A stretch of 64,000 nucleotides of DNA from Gluconobacter sphaericus NBRC 12467 (GCF_006539125.1 NZ_BJMK01000005.1:1-64000); one strand, 5' to 3'. Positions 16,786-26,666 are shown, counted from the stretch's first letter. The notes: generated by a model from the sequence alone, not told the origin. Translations and numbers: made by a program.

Positions 16786-17562
16786 ATGACTTCCTGCCCC
16801 GCCGCCCCCCGCCACGTCTTCATTGCCACACCCTGCTTCGGTGGCACCGTCACACTAAACTACATGCAGTCCCTGATCAGCTGCATGGCCGCAGCCCCAG
16901 CCCATAACCTGCAACTGACGCTCTCGACCATCGGAAGTGATGCCCTTATCACACGGGCCCGAAACACACTGCTGCATCAGTTCGTAACCATGACCGATGC
17001 GTCCCATCTTCTCTTCATCGACAGTGATATCGGCTTTTCCATCACCGATATTCTCGCCCTTCTGGATGCAGATCGTCCCCTGATCGGCGGGACTTACCCT
17101 CTGAAATCCCATTACTGGGACAATGATACGGACCGTTTCATCGCCGCTGGAGAACCCGCCGCCACGGCCAGCTTACGTTATGTCGGCGACTGCACTGCGC
17201 TTCACGACGGCAGTGCACCAAGCGAAATAGCGCCCGTCTCTTATATTGGCACCGGCTTCATGCTCATGACGCGCCAGATGGTGCGCGACATGATCACCCA
17301 TTATCCGGAAACGCGTTACAGCCGCATCGACGCCAGAACCGAAGGCAGCAGTCCGGACGTCCCCTCCTCAGACGCCTACGCCCTTTTCGACTGCCTGATC
17401 GATCCTGAAACCCGTACCTATCTTTCCGAAGATTTCGCGTTCTGCCGACGCTGGATCACGATGGGCGGAAGCGTCTCTCTACACCGCCGCCTTTCCCTGA
17501 CACATACCGGCAGCACGACGTTCAAGGGCAACCTGGCCATCCGAACCCTATCCCTTTCCTAA
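16786..17562 (+). CDS. putative glycosyltransferase (Anp1-like fold)
   Basis: A 258-residue protein resembling GT-A glycosyltransferases of the Anp1/mannan polymerase-like kind: FIATPCFGGTVTLNYMQSL at the N-terminus, ARNTLLHQF, then LLFIDSDIGFS at about residue 74-84 with the DxD metal motif, GTYPLK, and YIGTGFMLM. No signal peptide or membrane segments. It stands alone, 58 bases after the permease and convergent with the phage-like pair. Function beyond probable sugar transfer is unknown. Confidence 0.62.
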   Translation: MTSCPAAPRHVFIATPCFGGTVTLNYMQSLISCMAAAPAHNLQLTLSTIGSDALITRARNTLLHQFVTMTDASHLLFIDSDIGFSITDILALLDADRPLIGGTYPLKSHYWDNDTDRFIAAGEPAATASLRYVGDCTALHDGSAPSEIAPVSYIGTGFMLMTRQMVRDMITHYPETRYSRIDARTEGSSPDVPSSDAYALFDCLIDPETRTYLSEDFAFCRRWITMGGSVSLHRRLSLTHTGSTTFKGNLAIRTLSLS

Positions 17563-17638
17563 CCCCCCAACCGACCCAATCCGATTTCCCACGCCCCTTG
17601 CCACTATTCGGTCATATTGAAACGATTTAAGTACTCAT

Positions 17639-17678
17639 GCGGTGTCGGGAGCGTGATGCATACATTCCCCGACACCGC
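17639..17678. terminator. large hairpin between convergent genes
   Basis: Perfect 11-base inverted repeat GCGGTGTCGGG/CCCGACACCGC with an 18-base loop. It lies at the shared 3' end of the glycosyltransferase (plus) and lysozyme-like (minus) genes. No T-run on either side, so termination efficiency is uncertain. Confidence 0.55.
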
Positions 17679-17688
17679 TCCCCCATAT

Positions 17689-18168
17689 TCAGACCATAGC
17701 CGCCTGCCGGAAATACGGAATATTACTTAGCGGGTCCGCCGCACCCGCAGCCGTATTGTAATACTGCTTGTGAAAACGGCTGAGAGCGGCCGGATCACTC
17801 GTCGCCGGCAAGGCCGCTGAAACCCTATAATACCGGATACGCGCCATCGCAGACGCATATCTCAGGTTTGAAACCAACTGTGCACTCCTCGGCAGATCCT
17901 GCGAAAGCATCCCCTGTAGAATCCGTCCAAACCGCTTTCCGGCCGGATAACACAGAAAATTGACCCAGCAATCGTCATGCGTCGCGGGCTCCATCTGCCA
18001 CAGTCCCAGAGCCGGTCCCCCACCAATCTGTCTTACATAAGTGCCCCGACTCTCCGCCAGAGCCGTTCCCGTCACCAGATTGACCGCAACATCCCCATCA
18101 AGCCCCAGCGCCGCCAATGCCGGAGCAACCACCAGATGCTTGAGCTGGCCCACATCAATTCCGCTCAT
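17689..18168 (-). CDS. phage-type lysozyme/transglycosylase-like protein
   Basis: A 159-residue protein without a signal peptide. NLVTGTALAESRGTYVRQ (about residues 30-47, candidate catalytic Glu39) and GPALGLWQMEPATHDD (51-66) resemble the ES...GLxQ signatures of goose-type or transglycosylase-fold muramidases carried by phages. It starts 9 bases after the stop of the holin-like gene with a GAGGGGG ribosome binding site inside the spacer. Being leaderless it would need a holin to reach the wall, which the neighbour may supply. Function is inferred; no enzyme assay-level motif is certain. Confidence 0.6.
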   Translation of the reverse strand: MSGIDVGQLKHLVVAPALAALGLDGDVAVNLVTGTALAESRGTYVRQIGGGPALGLWQMEPATHDDCWVNFLCYPAGKRFGRILQGMLSQDLPRSAQLVSNLRYASAMARIRYYRVSAALPATSDPAALSRFHKQYYNTAAGAADPLSNIPYFRQAAMV

Positions 18169-18177
18169 GCCGCCCCC

Positions 18178-18522
18178 TCACTTCGTGCTCAGGGACAAGG
18201 CAAAATGCACCATACCCGTTCCCAGAATGGATGTTACCAACGTGATGATCCCGGTAATGACCGCCCGCCCCCCGATCAGGCGGTCCAGTTTGCCGTTGAC
18301 GACACGATTCCCCTCGTCAACCTTCGCTTCCAGCAACTTCATCTGATCCCGCAACGACGAAATTTCCTGCCGCATCTCAGTACGCAGTTCCTCGTATCGA
18401 TCCGACAGCCCTCCTGCGATCGTCTCCAGCCGCAGCACCCGATCCTCAAGCATCCGAAGCGTATAAGCCCGTCTCTCATTTCCATCAGCCAGACTGATTG
18501 CCAGGCCTTCCCTGTCCGACAT
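18178..18522 (-). CDS. coiled-coil single-TM protein, XhlA/holin-like
   Basis: A 114-residue protein. ATG at 18522 preceded by GGGGGAC. Residues 15-80 are a charged amphipathic coiled coil; one transmembrane helix (about 87-108) and a short tail SLSTK follow. This layout matches the phage XhlA-type proteins that cooperate with holins in lysis. It is transcribed from a strong-looking promoter with a terminator in its leader, and followed after 9 bases by the lysozyme-like gene. Assignment is from architecture and context, not from a sequence motif. Confidence 0.55.
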   Translation of the reverse strand: MSDREGLAISLADGNERRAYTLRMLEDRVLRLETIAGGLSDRYEELRTEMRQEISSLRDQMKLLEAKVDEGNRVVNGKLDRLIGGRAVITGIITLVTSILGTGMVHFALSLSTK

Positions 18523-18533
18523 GCCGTCCCCCA

Positions 18534-18567
18534 AATAAAAAAAGCGCTCCCCGAGGGGAACGCTTTT
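18534..18567 (-). terminator. terminator in the leader of the holin-like gene
   Basis: On the minus strand AAAAGCG.TCCCC pairs with GGGGA.CGCTTTT around a 4-base loop, with one mismatch, followed by TTTTTTTATTT. It sits only about 10 bases after the predicted transcription start and 12 bases before the holin-like ATG, so transcripts must pass it to reach both genes. Confidence 0.65.
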
Positions 18568-18583
18568 GTGGCATTAAGCCATT

Positions 18584-18612
18584 AATATAGAAACAAACAT
18601 GCCGTTTATCAA
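18584..18612 (-). promoter_or_regulatory. strong predicted promoter of the holin-lysozyme pair
   Basis: Minus-strand TTGATA (18612-18607), exactly 17 bases, then TATATT (18589-18584): close to sigma70 consensus and the best promoter match I found in the window. Predicted start is near 18577. Confidence 0.6.
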
Positions 18613-18690
18613 CGAAAACCTAAAACCCACCATCTGACACAGGAAAAGCCGCCTTGGCCCTCCTGCCAGATAGGCGCATAATAGTGCCCC

Positions 18691-18945
18691 ATGAGCGTTC
18701 CCACGACAGAAACACTCCTTGATCTGCGCGGTCTGGCCTGTCCGATGCCCGTCCTTAAGGCTAACCGCGCCCTGCGCGACATGCCGCCAGGTGCGAAGCT
18801 CCGTATCCTCGCGACAGACCGCGCATCCGTGGCAGATTTCCAATCCTACTGCCGCGAAACCGGCCACGCGCTCATTGCGTTTACAGACACCGCAGGCGTT
18901 CTTTCCTTCATGATCCGGCGACGTGCAGAAACGTCACCGCCCTGA
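18691..18945 (+). CDS. tusA: TusA-family sulfurtransferase
   Basis: An 84-residue TusA/SirA-like protein that carries persulfide sulfur, for tRNA thiolation or molybdopterin synthesis. The signature LDLRGLACPMPVLKANRAL (about residues 11-29) contains the CPxP motif with the active cysteine. Length is normal. A TAATAG box (18679-18684) lies only 6 bases before the ATG, so the message may be leaderless; the -35 is poor. Monocistronic. Confidence 0.87.
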   Translation: MSVPTTETLLDLRGLACPMPVLKANRALRDMPPGAKLRILATDRASVADFQSYCRETGHALIAFTDTAGVLSFMIRRRAETSPP

Positions 18946-19042
18946 AGAAACTCCAGCGTTCCCATGCTCGGGGCTGGCAAAACCTGTCTTCTGCCTGTAA
19001 TCCCCTCGCTACCTTGTTCCAAAGTGTGCCTTGAGGCTTTTC

Positions 19043-19294
19043 ATGCCCGAACCCATTGATGCCATGTCTTTCGAGGATGCTCTCTCCGAACTGGAGCGGA
19101 TTGTCCGCGGCCTTGAAGGCGGCCAGATGAAACTCGAGGACGCTATTTCCGCCTATGAACGCGGTGCTGCCCTGCGCAAACACTGTGATGCGAAGCTGGG
19201 AGAGGCCGAGATGCGTGTCCGCGCCATCGTGCAAAACGATGACGGCACGACAGGCACGGAGCCTCTTGCCGATACCGGAGAGTCCGGCCGATGA
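19043..19294 (+). CDS. xseB: exodeoxyribonuclease VII small subunit
   Basis: An 83-residue XseB, which partners XseA to degrade single-stranded DNA. The conserved SFEDALSELERIVRGLEGGQMKLEDAISAYERGAAL block spans residues about 9-44. ATG at 19043 is preferred to the TTG at 19031. It overlaps ispA by 4 bases (ATGA), the usual alphaproteobacterial xseB-ispA-dxs operon start. xseA is not in the window. Confidence 0.93.
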   Translation: MPEPIDAMSFEDALSELERIVRGLEGGQMKLEDAISAYERGAALRKHCDAKLGEAEMRVRAIVQNDDGTTGTEPLADTGESGR

Positions 19295-20196
19295 ATGCCC
19301 CTACCACGTCTGTTTCCCTGAAGGACGCGCTCGCCCGCGCCTGTTCCGAGATCGAAAACACGATCGAAAACCTGCTGCCTATGGTGCCGGGAGACGAGTC
19401 CATTCTTATTGAAGCCATGCGCTACGCAGCCCTCGGCGGCGGCAAGCGTCTGCGTGGTTTCCTGGCTGTCGAAGTGGCCACTCTGTTTGGCGCCGACCGC
19501 CAGGCCGCCCTGCGTGTCGCTGCATCGGTCGAACTACTTCACGCCTACTCGTTGGTACATGATGACCTGCCGTCCATGGACGATGACGACCTGCGACGTG
19601 GACAGCCGTCCACGCACAAGCAGTTTGACGAAGCCATCGCGATTCTGGCCGGTGACGCCCTTCAAACCCGCGCTTTTGAAATTCTCGTCGAGCCTGAAAC
19701 CAGCCCCAACGCGACCGTTCGCGCCAATCTGGCGCTTGCGCTTGCACAGGCTTCCGGATCGGCCGGTATGGTCGGCGGTCAGGTCATCGACATCCGTGGC
19801 GAAGGCCGTGCCCTCCCGCTGGACCAGGTCCGTCGTCTGCACGCCCTGAAGACCGGTGCCCTCATCCGCTATGCCGCCGAGTCTGGTGCCATTCTCGCCG
19901 ATGTGGACGACGCCCGTCGCGCCGCCATCGTCGCCTATGGGCGTGATCTCGGGACCGCCTTCCAGGTTGCAGACGACGTACTGGATTCCACAGCAACCGC
20001 CGAGGAACTCGGCAAAACCGCGGGCAAAGACGAAGCCAGCGGCAAATCAACCTACGTCTCCCTGCTCGGCATTGATGGTGCCCGTGCCGAAGCCCGTCGC
20101 CTGAGCGACCGGGCCCGGGAGGCCCTTTCATCTTTCGGTGCACAAGCCGACGCCCTCAGGGCTCTGGCAGATTATGTCGTCGAGCGCAGGAACTGA
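19291..20196 (+). CDS. ispA: farnesyl diphosphate synthase
   Basis: A 301-residue trans-prenyltransferase making farnesyl diphosphate from IPP and DMAPP/GPP. First aspartate-rich motif [14 protein letters not shown] (about residue 89); second motif DDVLD (about 230). Upstream [10 protein letters not shown] and a chain-length region with small residues fit the short-chain synthase. It lies 4 bases before dxs, joining precursor supply and elongation in one operon. Confidence 0.94.
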   Translation: MNAPTTSVSLKDALARACSEIENTIENLLPMVPGDESILIEAMRYAALGGGKRLRGFLAVEVATLFGADRQAALRVAASVELLHAYSLVHDDLPSMDDDDLRRGQPSTHKQFDEAIAILAGDALQTRAFEILVEPETSPNATVRANLALALAQASGSAGMVGGQVIDIRGEGRALPLDQVRRLHALKTGALIRYAAESGAILADVDDARRAAIVAYGRDLGTAFQVADDVLDSTATAEELGKTAGKDEASGKSTYVSLLGIDGARAEARRLSDRAREALSSFGAQADALRALADYVVERRN

Positions 20197-20200
20197 TCCC

Positions 20201-22183
20201 ATGAGCAAGAATTCCTCTACGATTCCTACCTATGGCCGCTATCCCGAACTGGATCGCGTCCGTTTCCCTGCCGACATGCGGAACCTGTCCGTCGATCAGC
20301 TCAAGCAGCTTGCCGAAGAACTGCGCTCTGAAACCGTTGACGCCGTATCCACCACGGGTGGCCATCTCGGCGCCTCTCTCGGCGTAGTCGAGCTGACCGT
20401 CGCCCTGCACGCCGTTTTCAACACACCCGACGATCGCATCATCTGGGACGTCGGCCATCAGGCTTATCCGCACAAGATCCTGACCGGCCGTCGCGACCGG
20501 ATCCGCACCCTGCGTCAGCCCGAGGGCCTATCGGGCTTTACCCGTCGTTCGGAAAGCGAATACGACCCGTTCGGCGCTGCCCACTCCTCCACCTCGATTT
20601 CAGCTGGCCTCGGCATGGCCGTTGCGCACCATCTGCGTGCGGAAGAAGACCCGAGCTATCACGAACGCAACGTCATCGCTGTCATCGGCGACGGCTCGAT
20701 TTCGGCTGGCATGGCCTATGAAGCCATGAACAACGCCGCAGTCGCAGGCCCCGGCGCAAACCGCCTGATCGTGGTGCTGAACGACAACGAAATGTCGATC
20801 GCTCCCCCGGTCGGTTCGATGTCGGACTACCTGTCGCGTCTGATGTCCTCCCGCCAGTTCTTCAGCCTCCGCGATCTCGCTGGCAAGGTCGCCAAGCGCC
20901 TTCCGGGTAAAATCGAGCGCACCGCCAAGCGCGCCGAAGAGTATGCCCGCGGCCTGATTACAGGCGGCACGTTGTTTGAAGAGCTTGGCTTCTACTATGT
21001 TGGCCCGGTCAACGGCCACGACATGAGCCAGCTCGTGCCGATCCTGCGCAACCTGCGCGACGCCGACGATCAGGGTCCGATCCTGCTGCACATCATCACC
21101 GAGAAAGGCCGCGGCTACAAACCCGCCGAAGCCGCCGGTGACAAGTATCACGCCGTCAGCAAGTTTAACGTCGTCACGGGCGAGCAGAAGAAGGCCCCGG
21201 CCGGACCGCCGAGCTATACGTCCATCTTCAGCCGCGAACTGATGCGCCGTGCCAAAACCGACGATAAGCTGATCACGATCACGGCCGCCATGCCGTCCGG
21301 CACAGGCCTGAGCGCCTTCGCCAAGGCCTATCCGGACCGCTTCTTCGACGTCGGCATTGCCGAACAGCACGCTGTCACCTTCGCGGCCGGTATCGCGTCC
21401 GAAGGTCTGCGCCCATTCTGTGCAATTTACTCGACCTTCCTGCAGCGCGCCTACGATCAAGTCGTCCATGACGTCGCGCTTCAGAACCTGCCAGTCCGTT
21501 TCGCCATTGACCGCGCCGGCCTGGTCGGTGCCGATGGCGCCACCCATGCCGGTTCGTTCGACCTCAACTACCTGTGCTGCCTGCCGAACATGGTGGTAAT
21601 GGCACCGTGCGACGAAATCGAACTGCTGCACGCCACAGCGACGGCCTGTGAATATGACGCCGGACCGATCGCCTTCCGCTACCCGCGTGGCAACGGCATC
21701 GGCCTTGATCTGCCTGAAAAGGGCGAAGTTCTGGAAATCGGCAAAGGGCGCATCGTCCGCGAAGCCCGTCGCGCGCCGAACGCTCGCGGTGGCGTCGCCA
21801 TCCTGTCGCTTGGCCCGCGCCTGCATGAATCCCTGCGCGCCGCTGACCAACTGGCCGCACAGGGTGTTCCAGTCACGGTTGCCGATGCCCGCTTCGCCAA
21901 ACCGATCGACAAGGGTCTAGTGGAAGATCTGGCAAACCAGCACGAAGTCTTCATCACGCTTGAAGAAGGTGCCATTGGTGGCTTCAGCAGCCTCGTCGTT
22001 CAGCACCTTGCCGAAACCGGTCTGCTCGACAAGGTGAAGTTCCGTCCGATGGCCCTGCCGGATCGTTACATCGATCACAACACGCAGGACGCACAGTACG
22101 AAGAAGCCGGCCTGACCGCACCGCATATCGTACGCACCGCGGCAGACGCCCTTGGCGTCGAAGTCGCCCAGCAGTCCGCCTGA
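20201..22183 (+). CDS. dxs: 1-deoxy-D-xylulose-5-phosphate synthase
   Basis: A 660-residue TDP-dependent enzyme condensing pyruvate and glyceraldehyde 3-phosphate, the first and committing step of the MEP isoprenoid pathway. TDP-binding [17 protein letters not shown] near residue 165, the transketolase-like central domain with [15 protein letters not shown] near 440, and the C-terminal domain are all present. ATG at 20201 follows ispA by 4 bases. Length is slightly above the usual 620-640. Confidence 0.97.
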   Translation: MSKNSSTIPTYGRYPELDRVRFPADMRNLSVDQLKQLAEELRSETVDAVSTTGGHLGASLGVVELTVALHAVFNTPDDRIIWDVGHQAYPHKILTGRRDRIRTLRQPEGLSGFTRRSESEYDPFGAAHSSTSISAGLGMAVAHHLRAEEDPSYHERNVIAVIGDGSISAGMAYEAMNNAAVAGPGANRLIVVLNDNEMSIAPPVGSMSDYLSRLMSSRQFFSLRDLAGKVAKRLPGKIERTAKRAEEYARGLITGGTLFEELGFYYVGPVNGHDMSQLVPILRNLRDADDQGPILLHIITEKGRGYKPAEAAGDKYHAVSKFNVVTGEQKKAPAGPPSYTSIFSRELMRRAKTDDKLITITAAMPSGTGLSAFAKAYPDRFFDVGIAEQHAVTFAAGIASEGLRPFCAIYSTFLQRAYDQVVHDVALQNLPVRFAIDRAGLVGADGATHAGSFDLNYLCCLPNMVVMAPCDEIELLHATATACEYDAGPIAFRYPRGNGIGLDLPEKGEVLEIGKGRIVREARRAPNARGGVAILSLGPRLHESLRAADQLAAQGVPVTVADARFAKPIDKGLVEDLANQHEVFITLEEGAIGGFSSLVVQHLAETGLLDKVKFRPMALPDRYIDHNTQDAQYEEAGLTAPHIVRTAADALGVEVAQQSA

Positions 22184-22190
22184 ACGACTG

Positions 22191-22952
22191 ATGGCTAAAC
22201 GCCGTGCCGACCAGCTCCTCGTTGACCGGGGACTGGTCGAAAGCCGGACACGGGCACAGGCCCTGATCATGGCGGGCCTCGTCTATACGAGTGACCGCCG
22301 GATCGCGAAAGCCGGCGACCAACTCCCCGAAGACGCGCCCCTCGCCCTCAAGGGGCAGGACCACCCTTGGGTGTCGCGTGGCGGGCTCAAGCTGATCCAC
22401 GCGATTGAACATTTCGGGCTGGCCCCGAAAGGCCGCGTCGCCATCGACGTTGGCGCTTCGACCGGCGGCTTTACGGACGTCCTGCTCACGCATGGGGCTG
22501 CGAAGGTCTATGCCGTGGACGTCGGACATGGGCAGCTTGCCTGGAAAATCCGCTCGGACGAACGCGTCGTCGTTATGGAAAAGACGAATGCCCGCGCCCT
22601 GACGGCCGCACAGATTCCCGAACCAGTAGGGATCGTGGTCTGCGATGCCAGCTTCATCGGCCTGCGCACCGTCCTGCCTGCCGCCCTTGAGCTCACGACG
22701 CCGGATGCCTGGGCCGTAGCCCTCATCAAGCCCCAGTTCGAAGCAGGCCGCGGGGAAGTCGGCGCAAAAGGCGTCGTCCGGGACCCGGCTGTCCACGACC
22801 GTGTCTGCGAAGAAATCCGGGAGTGGTTCGCAGCCCTCCCCGGCTGGGAAATCCTCGGGATCGAAGCCAGCCCCATTACCGGTCCGGAAGGCAACCGTGA
22901 GTTTCTGATCGCAGCCAGAAAAACCGGCACGGCACAGGCTACTGCAGAATAG
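22191..22952 (+). CDS. tlyA: TlyA-type rRNA 2'-O-methyltransferase / hemolysin family
   Basis: A 253-residue protein with an N-terminal S4 RNA-binding domain (RADQLLVDRGLVESRTRAQALI) and an FtsJ-like methyltransferase fold with DVGASTGGFTDVLL (about residue 86) for SAM binding. TlyA family members 2'-O-methylate 16S and 23S rRNA; the hemolysin name is historical. Start at 22191, 7 bases after dxs, a common operon position in alphaproteobacteria. Confidence 0.9.
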   Translation: MAKRRADQLLVDRGLVESRTRAQALIMAGLVYTSDRRIAKAGDQLPEDAPLALKGQDHPWVSRGGLKLIHAIEHFGLAPKGRVAIDVGASTGGFTDVLLTHGAAKVYAVDVGHGQLAWKIRSDERVVVMEKTNARALTAAQIPEPVGIVVCDASFIGLRTVLPAALELTTPDAWAVALIKPQFEAGRGEVGAKGVVRDPAVHDRVCEEIREWFAALPGWEILGIEASPITGPEGNREFLIAARKTGTAQATAE

Positions 22953-23032
22953 TTTGCTAAAATAGTTTTCCGGGGAAGACCGCGCTTTTCCTTTGGAACT
23001 GCAGGTCTCCCCCGTGCTATGGCTCCGCCGCC

Positions 23033-24256
23033 ATGACAGCCGTAATCCATCCCGATATCCGCCCCCGAATCAATTCCGTCGCGTCCGACGATCTGAACGC
23101 TGCCGAGCGCGAGCGCATTCACGCGAAATCCGCCCTGTTCGCACCGCCCGAAGCACGTCTCACGGACGGGAGGCGCGATCTAGTAGGCCTGTCGCGCGAA
23201 GAATTGGCCGCACTCATGACGGAAATCGGCGAGAAGCCCTTCCGCGCCAAACAGCTCTGGCACTGGATCTACCATCAGGGCGCAACCGATTTCTCGGCGA
23301 TGACAACCATCGCCAAGCCCATGCAGGCCAAGCTCGCGGAACATTTCGTCGTCAGCCGCCCCACGACCGCGACCGAACAAACCTCCGTGGACGAGACGCG
23401 CAAGTTCCTCTTCCGCTTCCGCGACGGCCAGGAAGCCGAAACCGTCTACATCCCGGATCGCCGGGAAGACCGGGGCGCTGTCTGCATTTCCTCGCAGGTC
23501 GGCTGCACCCTGTCCTGCACCTTCTGCCATACCGGCACCCAGAAGCTCGTCCGCAACCTCGGCCCTGCCGAGATCGTCGGCCAGTTCATGGCAGCCCGCG
23601 ATAGCTACGGCGAATGGCCCAGCCCGAGCGCAGACATGCCGCGCTACCTGTCCACCATCGTACTGATGGGCATGGGCGAGCCGCTCTACAATTACGAAAA
23701 CGTCGCCAAAGCCATGCGGATCATCATGGACGGCGAAGGCATCGCCCTATCTCGCCGCCGCATCACCCTTTCGACGTCCGGTGTGGTCCCGATGATGGAT
23801 CGTTGCGGCGATGAACTTGGCATCAACCTGGCCATCTCGCTGCATGCCGTAACTAACGAACTGCGCGACCAGATCGTGCCGCTCAACCGCAAATACCCGA
23901 TCGAGGAACTAATCGCCGCCTGCCGACGCTATCCGGCCGCATCCAACTCACGCCGCATTACTTTCGAATACATCATGCTCCGTGGCGTGAACGACAGCGA
24001 AGCCGATGCCCGCGAACTCGTGCGTCTGATCCGTGACTTACCGGCCAAGGTGAACCTGATCCCGTTCAACCCCTGGCCCGGCTCGGATTTCCAACCCTCG
24101 ACCCGCCAACAGCTCACGAAATTCGCCAACATCGTGATGGGCGCCGGCTTCGCCTCGCCCATCCGCACTCCGCGCGGTCAGGACATCCTTGCGGCCTGCG
24201 GTCAGCTCAAGACCGAAAGTGAGCGCCAGCGCCGTTCCGCCCCCCCCGAAGCCTGA
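23033..24256 (+). CDS. rlmN: 23S rRNA/tRNA (adenine-C2)-methyltransferase RlmN
   Basis: A 407-residue radical-SAM enzyme that methylates A2503 of 23S rRNA. The cluster motif is CTLSCTFC (C-x3-C-x2-C) near residue 160, in [32 protein letters not shown] and the C-terminal catalytic cysteine region DILAACGQL are intact. Length is a little long for the family because of an N-terminal extension of about 40 residues. Monocistronic, with an 80-base leader. Confidence 0.96.
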   Translation: MTAVIHPDIRPRINSVASDDLNAAERERIHAKSALFAPPEARLTDGRRDLVGLSREELAALMTEIGEKPFRAKQLWHWIYHQGATDFSAMTTIAKPMQAKLAEHFVVSRPTTATEQTSVDETRKFLFRFRDGQEAETVYIPDRREDRGAVCISSQVGCTLSCTFCHTGTQKLVRNLGPAEIVGQFMAARDSYGEWPSPSADMPRYLSTIVLMGMGEPLYNYENVAKAMRIIMDGEGIALSRRRITLSTSGVVPMMDRCGDELGINLAISLHAVTNELRDQIVPLNRKYPIEELIAACRRYPAASNSRRITFEYIMLRGVNDSEADARELVRLIRDLPAKVNLIPFNPWPGSDFQPSTRQQLTKFANIVMGAGFASPIRTPRGQDILAACGQLKTESERQRRSAPPEA

Positions 24257-24333
24257 CATTCGCCCGGTTTCCCTCTTCTCCCCGAGATGCTAGAAACGCT
24301 TCTCAAACGAAACACACCAAGGACCACGCAGTT

Positions 24334-25566
24334 ATGAGCGCCCACCAGGACGTCAAGAAAGTTGTGCTCGCCTATTCTGGCGGCCTGGACACTTCGGTAA
24401 TCCTCCGCTGGCTCCAGAAGACCTATAACTGCGAGGTCGTCACCTTCACCGCCGACCTCGGCCAGGGTGAAGAACTCGAACCTGCCCGCAAGAAGGCCGA
24501 AATGTTCGGCGTCAAGGAGATCTTCGTCGAGGATCTGCGCGAAACCTTCGTCAAGGATTTCGTGTTCCCGATGTTCCGGGCCAACACGCTCTATGAAGGC
24601 CAGTACCTGCTGGGCACCTCCATCGCCCGTCCGCTGATCGCACAGCGCCAGATCGAGATCGCCGAAGCCGTCGGCGCCGACGCCGTGGCGCATGGTGCAA
24701 CCGGCAAGGGCAACGACCAGGTCCGCTTCGAACTCGGCTATTATTCGCTCAAGCCGGACGTAAAAGTCATCGCCCCCTGGCGCGAGTGGAACCTGACGTC
24801 TCGCACGAAGCTTCTTGCTTTCGCCGAAGAAAACCAGATCCCCGTCACGAAGGACAAGCGCGGCGAAGCTCCGTTCTCCGTGGACGCGAACCTCCTGCAC
24901 TCCTCTTCCGAAGGCAAGCTGCTTGAGGATCCGTCGATCGGCGCGGAAGAAATCGTCTTCCAGCGTACGATTTCACCGGAAGCCGCACCCGACGTCGCAA
25001 CCGAAATCACCATTGATTTCGTCAGCGGTGACCCGGTCGCCATCAACGGCGTGGAGATGACCCCGGCAACCCTGCTGACCCGCCTCAACGAACTGGGCCG
25101 TGACAACGGCATCGGCCGTCTCGATATCGTGGAAAACCGCTTCGTGGGCATGAAGTCCCGCGGCATCTACGAGACGCCGGGTGGCACGATCTTGCTGGCT
25201 GCCCACCGCTCGATCGAAAGCATCACGCTCGACCGTGAAGCTGCCCATCTCAAGGACAGCATCATGCCGCGCTATGCCGAGATCATCTATAACGGTTTCT
25301 GGTTCTCGCCCGAGCGTCGAATGCTTCAGGCCCTCATCGACACCAGCCAACATTCCGTGACCGGCCGTGTCCGCATGCGCTTGTACAAGGGCAATGTAAC
25401 CTGCGTGGGTCGTGAAAGTCCGCACAGCCTGTATGATACCCGCGTCGTGACTTTCGAGGACGACGAAGGCGCCTATAATCAACAGGATGCCCAGGGCTTC
25501 ATCAAGCTCAACGCCCTGCGCCTGCGGCTTGGCGGCCAGATCGGCCGTCGCGGCGGTACGCTCTGA
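24334..25566 (+). CDS. argG: argininosuccinate synthase
   Basis: A 410-residue enzyme ligating citrulline and aspartate in arginine biosynthesis. The ATP-PP loop [12 protein letters not shown] is at about residue 13. [11 protein letters not shown] near 128 and the C-terminal catalytic domain are as in the family. Complete. The FKBP lipoprotein follows after 26 bases and may share the transcript. Confidence 0.97.
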   Translation: MSAHQDVKKVVLAYSGGLDTSVILRWLQKTYNCEVVTFTADLGQGEELEPARKKAEMFGVKEIFVEDLRETFVKDFVFPMFRANTLYEGQYLLGTSIARPLIAQRQIEIAEAVGADAVAHGATGKGNDQVRFELGYYSLKPDVKVIAPWREWNLTSRTKLLAFAEENQIPVTKDKRGEAPFSVDANLLHSSSEGKLLEDPSIGAEEIVFQRTISPEAAPDVATEITIDFVSGDPVAINGVEMTPATLLTRLNELGRDNGIGRLDIVENRFVGMKSRGIYETPGGTILLAAHRSIESITLDREAAHLKDSIMPRYAEIIYNGFWFSPERRMLQALIDTSQHSVTGRVRMRLYKGNVTCVGRESPHSLYDTRVVTFEDDEGAYNQQDAQGFIKLNALRLRLGGQIGRRGGTL

Positions 25567-25592
25567 TTTCTCAACAGACTCCCCGGGGGACC

Positions 25593-26096
25593 ATGACCAG
25601 TCTGATCCGTCTTACATCCGCTTTCGCCCTGTGTGGCGCCCTCGCCCTGACAGGGTGCGCCGGTGGCCGCAAGCAAGTGGATGATTCCGACCTGACGCCC
25701 GAACAGTTTATGGCGAAAATCCATGCTGAACCCGGCGTCAAGACCCTGCCGGACGGCCTGTCCTACAAGGTTCTCCAGTCGGGTCCCAAGGATGGTGAAA
25801 GCCCGCATCATGGCTCCACCATCATGGTCATCTATGAAGGCCGTCTCCCCGATGGTGGCATCTTCGACAGCTCTGACCAGCACGGTAACGGCGCCTATAT
25901 GGAAATGCCGCTCGACGGCCTCGTACAGGGCTGGCTTGAAGCGCTGCCCATGATGCATGTCGGTGACGAATGGATGCTCTACCTTCCGCCGAACCTCGGC
26001 TACGGCAAGCGCTCCATGGGCATTATCCCGCCCAACAGCCCGCTGATTTTCAAGATCCGCCTTCTGGGCGTCAATAACGGCGGCGGTCAGCAGTAA
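25593..26096 (+). CDS. FKBP-type peptidyl-prolyl isomerase lipoprotein
   Basis: A 167-residue protein. Signal peptide with lipobox LTGC at about residues 19-22, so it should be lipid-anchored in the periplasm. An FKBP domain covers about 75-160: VMVIYEGRLPDGGIFDSS, VQGWLEALPMMHVGDEWMLYLPPNLGYG and PLIFKIRLL match the FKBP core. A helical N-terminal part after the anchor resembles Mip-like proteins. A periplasmic folding catalyst is inferred. Confidence 0.88.
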   Translation: MTSLIRLTSAFALCGALALTGCAGGRKQVDDSDLTPEQFMAKIHAEPGVKTLPDGLSYKVLQSGPKDGESPHHGSTIMVIYEGRLPDGGIFDSSDQHGNGAYMEMPLDGLVQGWLEALPMMHVGDEWMLYLPPNLGYGKRSMGIIPPNSPLIFKIRLLGVNNGGGQQ

Positions 26097-26106
26097 AAGC
26101 CGTCAC

Positions 26107-26143
26107 CTCTGCCGGAGCAGCATTCAGGACTGTTCCGGCAGAG
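26107..26143. terminator. shared convergent hairpin with the tdk stop codon in its loop
   Basis: Fourteen-base stem CTCTGCCGGAGCAG/CTGTTCCGGCAGAG (one G-T pair) with a 9-base loop. The thymidine kinase stop codon (26124-26126) lies in the loop. It serves the ends of the FKBP and tdk genes; no T-run. Confidence 0.6.
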
Positions 26144-26666
26144 TCCAATGCGCCTCGCAACGCGCTTCATAAAGCTCCTGGTCCCCCGTCTCCAGAAGAT
26201 GACCGGTGTCATGGGTTTTCGCGGTCCAGACGGCAGGCGCGCCACAAACATGACAGCGCGCCGTCAGGACAATAACCTCGTCCGCATCTTCCCTTAGCCG
26301 CTCCATGACGTCGAACGGAACGCGCCGGTAATCGGTATCCAGCCCCCCGACGGTCACATCCACGCCCCGCGCCCGAACATCCCGGATATCCTCAACGATA
26401 TCGCCCTGATAATGCGGCGCAACCCAGAATTGCCCCTCATCCAGAACGATATGACCGTACAGGTCCGCATCTTCGGGCCATGTGTTCACCGACATCGCAG
26501 CGAGATGAGATCCATCCCGGCTAACGAGCTCTGCGCCATCGCGCGTATCAAAGCCGGGCTTGAGGGCCAGAACATCCGTCTGCTTTTTCGCGGCAGCAAT
26601 CAGATGCGCGGATTTCCCCGCAAACATCGGCCCCACATACAATACAAGACGGCCTCTAACGGTCAT
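26124..26666 (-). CDS. tdk: thymidine kinase (type II)
   Basis: A 180-residue tetrameric-type thymidine kinase for dTMP salvage. P-loop GPMFAGKSAHL at about residue 10; DEGQFW near 83 with the catalytic glutamate; GLDTDYRRVPF near 113. The zinc site is CHVC plus RCEAHW, so the fourth ligand is probably His where many relatives have Cys. The ATG at 26666 has AAGGAG five bases upstream and is preferred to 26690. Confidence 0.93.
   Translation of the reverse strand: MTVRGRLVLYVGPMFAGKSAHLIAAAKKQTDVLALKPGFDTRDGAELVSRDGSHLAAMSVNTWPEDADLYGHIVLDEGQFWVAPHYQGDIVEDIRDVRARGVDVTVGGLDTDYRRVPFDVMERLREDADEVIVLTARCHVCGAPAVWTAKTHDTGHLLETGDQELYEARCEAHWTLPEQS

Noticed and set aside
17639-18612. Complete or remnant prophage with attachment sites
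   Set aside because: Only two phage-like genes; no integrase, structural gene or direct repeat. The inverted repeats fit terminators better than att sites.
20600-21850. Long open frame on the strand opposite dxs
   Set aside because: GC-rich codon use leaves open antisense frames; dxs is a certain gene here and the antisense product has no recognisable domain.
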